DNA of 64,000 nucleotides from NCBI GenBank assembly GCA_902462155.1, contig CABQAQ010000001.1, positions 62,001 to 126,000 of the forward strand, written 5' to 3'. The DNA comes from an uncultured bacterium (GTDB lineage: Bacteria; Cyanobacteriota; Vampirovibrionia; Gastranaerophilales; Gastranaerophilaceae). The notes below the pieces were generated by a model. It did not search any database. It was not told the DNA's origin and saw only the letters and a program-made list of their open reading frames with translations. The position numbers and the translations under genes were made by a program. Shown here piece by piece: positions 57,967-64,000 of this stretch. Numbering within the stretch: position 1 is the stretch's first letter; each line of letters starts with the position of its first letter.

Positions 57967-58810
57967 TTCTTTTGTTAACAATAGAAATATGAATAATAAT
58001 ATAATAAAGCTTCTTTTAATTCAAAATGAGGCTATAATTGCAGATAAATTCAAAAATTTTGAAAACATTGATAGATTAATAGATAATATAAATGATAAAA
58101 ATATAGATATTATTATATTACCGGAGTTATTTTCTATAGGTTGGGCTTGTGATAAGTTTAATAACTTATATGAGTTAGAAGATAATAGTGTAAGTCTAGA
58201 TTATTTAGGAAGACTTGCAAAAAAATTTAAAGCAAATGTTATTGGTGGCAGTATAATAATAAAGAATAAAAATTCCGACACATTAAAAAATACACAATAT
58301 ATATTAAATCGTCATGGAGATATTATTACGAAATATGAAAAAATGCATTTATATTCATATCTTGGCGATTCAGAGGGAACATATATTCAAAGAGGAACAA
58401 ATCCTGTTATTGCAACTTTAGATGTATGTAAAGTTGGTTTATCTATATGTTATGATTTAAGATTTCCTGAGATATATAGGACTTATGCTTTAAATGGAGC
58501 TGATTTATTAATAAATACTGCTGCTTGGCCTTTATCTCGTGAAAATCATTGGAATTCTTTAGCTAAAGCTCGTGCTATAGAAAATCAATCATTTTTTGTT
58601 GCTTTATCACAAACAGGCACTCTTGAAAATGGTAAATTAAATATAGGACAATCATTGGTTTTAGATCCGCTTGGTGATGAAATAACAAAATTAAATAGAG
58701 ATCAACAAGCTATTATTACTGAAATTGATTTATCTCAAATGTTTAGATTAAGAGATGAAGTAAAAACTTTAAAAGATATTAATAAAGAGGGGTATATTCT
58801 AAAAAATTAG
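57947..58810 (+). CDS. Carbon-nitrogen hydrolase (nitrilase/omega-amidase-like)
   Basis: A 287 aa hydrolase with the complete Glu-Lys-Cys triad: Glu60 (IILPELFSIGW), Lys132 (KYEKMHLYSYLG) and Cys168 (LSICYDLRFPEIYR). The pattern fits the omega-amidase/Nit2 branch, which removes 2-oxoglutaramate or similar amides, a metabolite-repair role. The start at 57947 has GGAG just upstream inside recN; an ATG at 57959 is the alternative. Confidence 0.9.
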   Translation: MVIKMDNSFVNNRNMNNNIIKLLLIQNEAIIADKFKNFENIDRLIDNINDKNIDIIILPELFSIGWACDKFNNLYELEDNSVSLDYLGRLAKKFKANVIGGSIIIKNKNSDTLKNTQYILNRHGDIITKYEKMHLYSYLGDSEGTYIQRGTNPVIATLDVCKVGLSICYDLRFPEIYRTYALNGADLLINTAAWPLSRENHWNSLAKARAIENQSFFVALSQTGTLENGKLNIGQSLVLDPLGDEITKLNRDQQAIITEIDLSQMFRLRDEVKTLKDINKEGYILKN

Positions 58811-58864
58811 TTTATAAAACTTTAATAATTAATTAAAAAAGAAAAAAAGAAGAGGCTATAAAAC

Positions 58865-60241
58865 ATGAAAAAATTAGTAAAAATCATATTAAAAAGTTTA
58901 TTTATCTTTCTCTTTATATTATGTAATCAAAGAGCAGATGCAAGTATTAATAAGATTCTTCAGGAAAGTCCCATACTTAATAGTGCTACAACATCTATAT
59001 CTATAAAACAATTATCTACAGGTATGTCAGTATATAGTTATAATGAAAAAAAATTACTTCATCCGGCTTCAATACTTAAAATTTTAACCACACCTGTTAT
59101 TATAAATCAGTTGAAAAATGATTATTGGTTTATTACATCAATGTATATAGATGGAAAAAATCAATTATATATAAAATTAAGTGCAGATCCAAGTTTTAGT
59201 TCAAGTGATTTAAATACACTAATAAGAACAGCAAGACCATATTTAAAAAATATTTCTAAAATTTATATAGATGATACGATAACAGATTTAGATGAATGGG
59301 GAATCGGTTGGATGTGGGATGATAATACATCAAGCTGTATCCAGAAGTTTAGTCCTTATAATATAAATAAAAATTTGTATAAATTTTCAGTTGAACCGAA
59401 TATAGAAAATAATACAGTTAGAATTAATAAATTGGATAAAGAATCTTATGTATCAGTTATGAATTTTCTAAAAGTAAGTGATAAAGATAAAAGAAATAAT
59501 ATAACAGTCAAGAGATTTCCTTGGCAAGCGATGGATATGATTTATTTTTATGGCAGTGTAAGTACTCCTGAAATTTTGACTTTGGCAGTTAATAATCCAA
59601 AGGATAATTTTTTATCTATATTAAAGAATCAATTAGCAAGTTTTAATATAGATTATTATAATAACTACGAATTTAAGAAAGTGCCTCAGAATGCAAAATT
59701 AATAGCCTCTGTTTCACATAATATCGAACCGTTATATTTTGATATTTTAAAGAACAGTGATAATTTTACAACAGAAACATTATTTAAAGTTGCATCTTCA
59801 AAATATATAAAAGGTCAAGGAACATTTAGTAATGCAAAAAAAATGTTTTATGATTATTATAAAAATTTAGGATTAGTTTTTGATAATAATATTATTTTGG
59901 CTGATGCAAGTGGAGTATCCAGAAACAATCTTATTACCGCAGATTTTATTACTGAGGCTTTAGTGAAATTAAGTCAAGAAGAAGACTTAAAATATTCAAA
60001 ATATTTAGCAAAAGGTAATCAAGGAACAATGCTAGATAGGTTATTTGATATAAGAGAGAATGTATATGCAAAGACAGGGACATTAGCTGGTATAAGTAGT
60101 ATAGCAGGATATGTTACTGATAAATCAGGGAATAAATATGCCTATGCAATATTGACTCAGAACTATATATCAAAAAACAAAGAACTAAAAGATTTTGAAG
60201 ATAAAATAATAAGAGCAATCTATGAGGGAAATATCAACTAA
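58865..60241 (+). CDS. dacB: D-alanyl-D-alanine carboxypeptidase/endopeptidase (PBP4, DacB family)
   Basis: Trims or cleaves peptidoglycan peptides in the periplasm. The 458 aa protein has a signal peptide ([20 protein letters not shown], cleavage probably after RADA) and the three penicillin-binding motifs: SxxK at Ser69-Lys72 ([10 protein letters not shown]), SxN in [16 protein letters not shown] and KTG in [17 protein letters not shown]. The stop overlaps the hisF ATG by one base. Confidence 0.93.
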   Translation: MKKLVKIILKSLFIFLFILCNQRADASINKILQESPILNSATTSISIKQLSTGMSVYSYNEKKLLHPASILKILTTPVIINQLKNDYWFITSMYIDGKNQLYIKLSADPSFSSSDLNTLIRTARPYLKNISKIYIDDTITDLDEWGIGWMWDDNTSSCIQKFSPYNINKNLYKFSVEPNIENNTVRINKLDKESYVSVMNFLKVSDKDKRNNITVKRFPWQAMDMIYFYGSVSTPEILTLAVNNPKDNFLSILKNQLASFNIDYYNNYEFKKVPQNAKLIASVSHNIEPLYFDILKNSDNFTTETLFKVASSKYIKGQGTFSNAKKMFYDYYKNLGLVFDNNIILADASGVSRNNLITADFITEALVKLSQEEDLKYSKYLAKGNQGTMLDRLFDIRENVYAKTGTLAGISSIAGYVTDKSGNKYAYAILTQNYISKNKELKDFEDKIIRAIYEGNIN

Positions 60242-60999
60242 TGTTAGCAAAGCGAATAATACCTTGTTTAGATGTAAAAGAAGGTAAAACAGTAAAAGGG
60301 ATCAATTTTGAGAATTTAAAATATGCAGGAGATCCAGTCCGGTTAGCAAAGAAATACTCAGACCAAGGCGCAGATGAGCTTGTTTTTTTGGATATAACAG
60401 CAACAAATGAGGGACGAAAAACTACAATAAAAATGGTAGAAGAAGTAGCAAAACAAGTTTTTATACCATTTACAGTTGGAGGAGGGATAAAGACTATTTA
60501 TGATATGAAGTTGTTGTTACAAGCAGGAGCAGATAAAATATCAATTAATTCCCAAGCCGTAAAAAATCCAAGTCTTATAAAAGAGGCAGCAGATTACTTC
60601 GGATCTCAATGTGTAGTTGTAGCTATAGATGCTAAGTTTGTAGATAATGATTATTATGTATATATAAATGCCGGTAAAAAGAATACAAATATAAAATTAT
60701 TAGACTGGGTAAAAGAAGTAGAAAAATTAAAAGCTGGAGAGATATTATTAACATCAATGGATGCGGATGGAATGCAAAACGGATTTGATATAAAAATGTT
60801 AAAGCTTGTATCAGAAACGGTTAATATTCCGATAATTGCATCTGGTGGCGCCGGAGCTAATGTGGATTACTTTATTGATTTATTTGAAAACACAAATGTT
60901 GATGCAGCATTAGCGGCTTCTATATTTCATTATAATACTTTGCCAATAGATACACTAAAAAAAGGATTATTAAAATATAATATTCCTATAAGAGAATAA
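60241..60999 (+). CDS. hisF: Imidazole glycerol phosphate synthase, cyclase subunit
   Basis: Forms imidazole glycerol phosphate from PRFAR and ammonia supplied by HisH. The 252 aa TIM barrel has the catalytic Asp11 ([12 protein letters not shown]) and the second catalytic Asp in VVAIDAKF, plus [11 protein letters not shown] and [10 protein letters not shown]. It is translationally coupled to dacB (TAATG), not to other his genes. Confidence 0.97.
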   Translation: MLAKRIIPCLDVKEGKTVKGINFENLKYAGDPVRLAKKYSDQGADELVFLDITATNEGRKTTIKMVEEVAKQVFIPFTVGGGIKTIYDMKLLLQAGADKISINSQAVKNPSLIKEAADYFGSQCVVVAIDAKFVDNDYYVYINAGKKNTNIKLLDWVKEVEKLKAGEILLTSMDADGMQNGFDIKMLKLVSETVNIPIIASGGAGANVDYFIDLFENTNVDAALAASIFHYNTLPIDTLKKGLLKYNIPIRE

Positions 61000-61034
61000 A
61001 CAATTACTTTAAAAATATTTTTATTATATTTTTA

Positions 61035-61319
61035 TTAATTAAGTTTTTTATTACAATAAGGACATATCTGTTCTTTACGTCGAATTTTTTTAGAACAATA
61101 AGGACAAAGTTTATACACTTCTCCGATTTTAGGAGAATACTCTTGTTCAAAATTTAATGAATTTTTATTCTCACGAATTTGTCGAATTACTTCAATAATT
61201 GGTAATAATAGAATAATAAATAAAACAATATACCAAAATTTTAGTAATAAAAAGATTACAAAGAATAATATTAAAATTAAGAATATAAAACATCCGTTAT
61301 TAAAATTTAATCTAATCAT
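61035..61319 (-). CDS. Small membrane protein with zinc ribbon
   Basis: A 94 aa protein with two closely spaced hydrophobic helices (CFIFLILILFFVIFLLLKFW and YIVLFIILLLPIIEVI) and a C-terminal zinc ribbon (CPYCSKKIRRKEQICPYCNK). Function is unknown. It starts 3 bases after the tsaB stop and is the last gene of the tsaE-tsaB unit. Confidence 0.72.
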   Translation of the reverse strand: MIRLNFNNGCFIFLILILFFVIFLLLKFWYIVLFIILLLPIIEVIRQIRENKNSLNFEQEYSPKIGEVYKLCPYCSKKIRRKEQICPYCNKKLN

Positions 61320-61322
61320 AAA

Positions 61323-61973
61323 TTAACATTTCTTTTTAGCTTGAGAGATATAAGGTTGAGTTAAATATAAAGGCTCCAGATTATTAGAAGGGATTTTATG
61401 TATATACTTATGATAAGTTATAAAAGCCAAGCTATCGTTTAATAAATCATAGTTGTCCTCATAAGATAAAGCATCAGGAAAATAATCTTTCAAATTATTA
61501 TCAGAAATAATAATAGTATTTTCATCGACAAGAGGAGTAATATTTTCAATATCATATAAGCTAGGAGGTAAGATTTCTTCCATATTGTTGTAAATTCCAA
61601 CATAGGCTTTATTCCTTCGAGCATCTAGAGCGACTAGAATTTTTTTATCTTTATTACCAATAGAAGAGATAATTTCTAAAGAATTAGAAGAAATAACTTT
61701 AATATTAAGCTGTTTGGAAATAACATTTGCAATAGTAAGGCCGGCTCGTATACCTGTAAAGCTACCCGGTCCACGATTGACACCTAAAAGATTAATATCC
61801 GTCATTTTTAAATTGTTATCTTTTAACATATCAGCAATAATTTTAATAAGATAAGCAGTATGATAATGCGTATCATTACTAGGGACTATTTTTGAAGATA
61901 TTAAAGAATTATTTTCAAAAATGGAGACATATAATTTAGCTAAAGCCGTATCAAAACAAAGAATTTTACTCAT
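61323..61973 (-). CDS. tsaB: tRNA threonylcarbamoyladenosine protein TsaB
   Basis: Partner of TsaD in making the t6A37 tRNA modification. The 216 aa actin-like protein shows ILCFDTALAKLYVSIFEN, DTHYHTAYL, LLGVNRGPGSFTGIRAGLTI and ALDARRNKAYVGIYN. It overlaps tsaE by 8 bases. Codons are T-ending, unlike minus-strand genes at 18-24 kb. Confidence 0.95.
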   Translation of the reverse strand: MSKILCFDTALAKLYVSIFENNSLISSKIVPSNDTHYHTAYLIKIIADMLKDNNLKMTDINLLGVNRGPGSFTGIRAGLTIANVISKQLNIKVISSNSLEIISSIGNKDKKILVALDARRNKAYVGIYNNMEEILPPSLYDIENITPLVDENTIIISDNNLKDYFPDALSYEDNYDLLNDSLAFITYHKYIHKIPSNNLEPLYLTQPYISQAKKKC

Positions 61974-62442
61974 AAAGCAGTGCCTTTATTATAGTATTAT
62001 TTTTATCATCATTTGATTTAAAGTTAAAAACACGAGAAGATTCATCCAGATAAGAGATATTAAGTTCTAAAAAATTAAAAGGAAGTTTTATATCAGAGAA
62101 CTCGTACCATTCAATAAAAGTAAGAGCATTAATAGAAGTATACTCATACAATTCAGAGATTATAGATAAGACACCTTCTTTTTCTAATCTGTAAAGATCG
62201 AAATGATAAACAGGGATATCACCTGATTTATATTCATTTAAGATAACGAAGCTAGGGCTTGTAACTTTTTCTTTAACATGAAGATACTCGCAGACATATT
62301 TAGAGAAAGTAGTTTTACCGGCACCGATATCTCCGTTTAAACAAACAACAGTTCCATTATTATTTTTAACAACATTTGCAAAACGTTTAGCTAATAATTT
62401 AGTGTCATCTAAGTTTTTGGCTGTATAAGAAAATTGCTCCAT
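61966..62442 (-). CDS. tsaE: tRNA threonylcarbamoyladenosine ATPase TsaE
   Basis: ATPase of the t6A synthesis complex. The 158 aa protein has the Walker A motif LNGDIGAGKTTFSKYV, SPSFVILNEYKS and the family motif VYHFDLYRLE. It is the first gene of the tsaE-tsaB-zinc-ribbon unit. Confidence 0.95.
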   Translation of the reverse strand: MEQFSYTAKNLDDTKLLAKRFANVVKNNNGTVVCLNGDIGAGKTTFSKYVCEYLHVKEKVTSPSFVILNEYKSGDIPVYHFDLYRLEKEGVLSIISELYEYTSINALTFIEWYEFSDIKLPFNFLELNISYLDESSRVFNFKSNDDKNNTIIKALLYE

Positions 62443-62580
62443 AACTAAATTATGATATAGAAAATAGACTAATTATACAATGCAAATTCATAAAAATTTA
62501 CACTGATGAAAAAGGGATGACTTTTTTTTATGTTTCTTTTAAAATATGAATAAACTTTAATATAAAAGGAGAATAAACAT

Positions 62581-63069
62581 ATGAAATTAATATTAAAAAG
62601 AGAAGTTCAAAATTTAGGCGAACCTGGAGAAATAGTTAATGTAAAAGATGGTTATGCCAGAAACTTTTTATTACCACAGAATTTAGCTGAAATAGCTACA
62701 AAAGGTGCATTAGAAAATAGAGAAAAATCTATTGAGAGAATAAAGGCGAAACAACAAAAGTTACACGAGGAAGCTGTTAAGTTAGCAGAAAGATTTTATG
62801 AAATAGAAAAACTTCAATTAGCAGCAAAAGCCGGAGAAAGTGGTAAATTATTTGGTACTATCACTACAAAAAGATTAGCAGAAGAAATTAAATCTAACTT
62901 TGATATTGAAATAGATAAGAAAAGTATTACAGTAGATTCTCCTATTAATCACGTTGGGGAATATAAACTACTTATAAAAATAACATCAAAGGTTAAAGCA
63001 GAACTACCTGTAGAGGTTATAGCATCTGAGGTATTAAAGGACAAATTTGAAGAAGAGCCTGCTGAATAG
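62581..63069 (+). CDS. rplI: 50S ribosomal protein L9
   Basis: A 162 aa protein with the diagnostic L9 N terminus (MKLILKREVQNLGEPGEIVN, KDGYARNFLLPQNLA), the long connecting helix and the C-terminal domain (GKLFGTITTKRLAEEI, HVGEYKLLIKI). A strong AAAGGAG ribosome site precedes the ATG. It is a single gene with its own terminator. Confidence 0.97.
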   Translation: MKLILKREVQNLGEPGEIVNVKDGYARNFLLPQNLAEIATKGALENREKSIERIKAKQQKLHEEAVKLAERFYEIEKLQLAAKAGESGKLFGTITTKRLAEEIKSNFDIEIDKKSITVDSPINHVGEYKLLIKITSKVKAELPVEVIASEVLKDKFEEEPAE

Positions 63070-63427
63070 TATTGATTTTATTTATATTAAGATACAAAAG
63101 AATACAATGGAGATTTTCCATTGTATTCTTTTTTGCATATACTAATGTTAAGCTTTTGTAATATATTATATCTTGCTTATTTTATATCTAATATATATAT
63201 CAAAATATAGAAACAAAAAGACTAATCCTGAAACCCCTATAAATACGAGGTTTTACTGAATATAATGCTTGAAAATTTACTAAAATTATGTAACAGAATG
63301 TAACAAAAATAAAAAATATTTAAATTTTATATATTTTTTGTCGTTATATAGTATATAAGGCAAATATGCAAAATAAAAAGTTTTATAGTGGTTTATAGTT
63401 AAGAGAAAAAAGAAGGGAGATTCTATT
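63070..63427. other. 358-base gap after rplI
   Basis: The left part holds the rplI terminator. The rest is AT-rich. It probably carries the promoter of the small helical-protein genes, with AGTATATAAGG-like -10 candidates near 63350-63360, but no convincing -35. A strong GAAGGGAG ribosome site lies just before the ATG at 63428. Confidence 0.4.
63096..63134 (+). terminator. Terminator of rplI
   Basis: A 16-bp perfect stem (63096-63111 with 63117-63132), a 5-base loop and a T-run. Confidence 0.92.
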
Positions 63428-63877
63428 ATGGCATTAGGTTATTCAGGAGTAGTTACACAAGCAAGAACACAACAAACTGCATTAATTACCGAACAACGTA
63501 AACTTAGAATGGAGGATAATCAGGATAAAAGAGAAACAAATACAGAAATAAAAAAGAGACAAGATGCTATAACTAAGGCTCAATCATTTAAAAATAAGAC
63601 TGGAAAAATTTCCGATTACGCTGCATTCTTTGGTCCGGCAGCTGCTCTATTGGGTGAAACAGTTGAGGCGCTTTGCCAATCAGGTGCTGATTCAACAATC
63701 GCTAAGTTGGAAAGTAAAGTTAAGACTTTACAGGATAATTTGACAGAGAGATCTACAACCAGACAGACTCGTTTAGATGAAATAGATTTAGAAATAACAG
63801 CTTGTCAAGAACAAATTAAAGACGCTAAAAAACAAGGTGAAGAAGCAACTAAAGAAATGTTCGGAGCTAATGGATAG
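63428..63877 (+). CDS. Small helical protein of unknown function, first of a tandem pair
   Basis: A 149 aa, highly charged, mostly helical protein. It starts MALGYSGVVTQARTQQTALI; a more hydrophobic middle (SDYAAFFGPAAALLGETVEA) separates two coiled-coil stretches (EQRKLRMEDNQDKRETNTEI and STIAKLESKVKTLQDNLTER). It has no signal peptide or membrane segment and two cysteines. The next gene begins with nearly the same N terminus, so this is a small tandem family. The helical-hairpin look recalls secreted or filament-forming proteins, but I cannot assign one. The strong ribosome site and codon choice suggest good expression. Confidence 0.8.
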   Translation: MALGYSGVVTQARTQQTALITEQRKLRMEDNQDKRETNTEIKKRQDAITKAQSFKNKTGKISDYAAFFGPAAALLGETVEALCQSGADSTIAKLESKVKTLQDNLTERSTTRQTRLDEIDLEITACQEQIKDAKKQGEEATKEMFGANG

Positions 63878-63906
63878 TAAGTCAAATGTTTTAAGTTAAG
63901 AGTTTT

Positions 63907-63943
63907 ATGATAAAAGATTATTATTGTAATAATCTTTTATCAT
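63907..63943 (+). repeat. Perfect 16-bp hairpin between the tandem small-protein genes
   Basis: 63907-63922 pairs with 63928-63943 around a 5-base loop. No T-run follows; instead a strong AAAGGAG ribosome site starts about 4 bases later. It is more likely an mRNA-stabilising or processing element than a terminator. Confidence 0.7.
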
Positions 63944-63962
63944 AGAAAGGAGATATAAGTTT

Positions 63963-64000
63963 ATGGCTATGGGATATTCAGGGGTTATTTTACAATCAAG
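63963..64000 (+). CDS. Second small helical-protein gene, cut by the window edge
   Basis: Only 12 codons are in the window: MAMGYSGVILQS, matching the start of the preceding protein (MALGYSGVVTQA). A strong AAAGGAG ribosome site precedes it. The window edge cuts the gene. Confidence 0.7.
   Translation, partial: MAMGYSGVILQS

Overview
The window is AT-rich DNA (roughly a quarter to a third G+C by eye) from a bacterial chromosome. It most likely belongs to the non-photosynthetic sister lineage of Cyanobacteria (Vampirovibrionia/'Melainabacteria', probably a gut-type Gastranaerophilales). The strongest evidence is that the RNA polymerase beta-prime gene is split into rpoC1 and rpoC2, as in Cyanobacteria, and that RpoC2 carries a long insertion with sandwich-barrel-hybrid-like repeats inside the trigger loop. 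lpxB, lpxI and a very large AsmA-like protein point to a diderm envelope with lipid A. A four-subunit 2-oxoacid:ferredoxin oxidoreductase and a reverse rubrerythrin point to an anaerobic, ferredoxin-based metabolism. The lineage is an inference; no rRNA gene is present to confirm it.

Layout. 1-7 kb: rpoC2 (cut by the left edge), rpoC1 and rpoB on the minus strand, with a recognisable promoter. 7.4-11.5 kb: an apparent operon of a sensor histidine kinase and the two corrinoid iron-sulfur protein subunits (AcsD- and AcsC-like), closed by a bidirectional terminator. 11.6-18 kb: a DnaJ-like chaperone, an exported GHL10-type glycosidase with a glycosyltransferase and a cysteine-cluster protein, an exported unknown protein, and glutathione synthetase. 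18-23.6 kb: hisB, a HisC-HAD phosphatase fusion, a SIMPL protein, a small membrane protein and ligA. 23.7-26.4 kb: an Orn/Lys/Arg decarboxylase-like protein, glyoxalase I and reverse rubrerythrin.

26.6-29.5 kb: an isolated phage-type end-of-late-operon cassette (tail proteins with a LamG-like lectin domain, a membrane/coiled-coil holin-like protein and an amidase endolysin) with no other phage genes. 29.6-34.6 kb: a minus-strand run serS, tmk, a repeat protein, folE2, an aminotransferase and hisH. 34.7-44.3 kb: a Xer recombinase, an S/N-rich protein, a GH57 glycosidase, ileS, plsY, and a formyltransferase with a zinc-ribbon partner. 44.4-51.2 kb: the AsmA-like giant and the oxidoreductase operon. 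51.3-64 kb: a GGDEF/HD-GYP protein, lpxB-lpxI, nadK-recN-nitrilase-dacB-hisF, tsaE-tsaB, rplI, and tandem small helical-protein genes running off the right edge.

Most of the window is housekeeping. The least ordinary parts are the kinase/corrinoid-protein operon, the stand-alone tail-fibre/lysis cassette, the HisC-HAD fusion, the tandem small proteins at the right edge, and a switch of purine/pyrimidine strand bias between about 35 and 44 kb. I saw no tRNA, rRNA, CRISPR array or insertion sequence.
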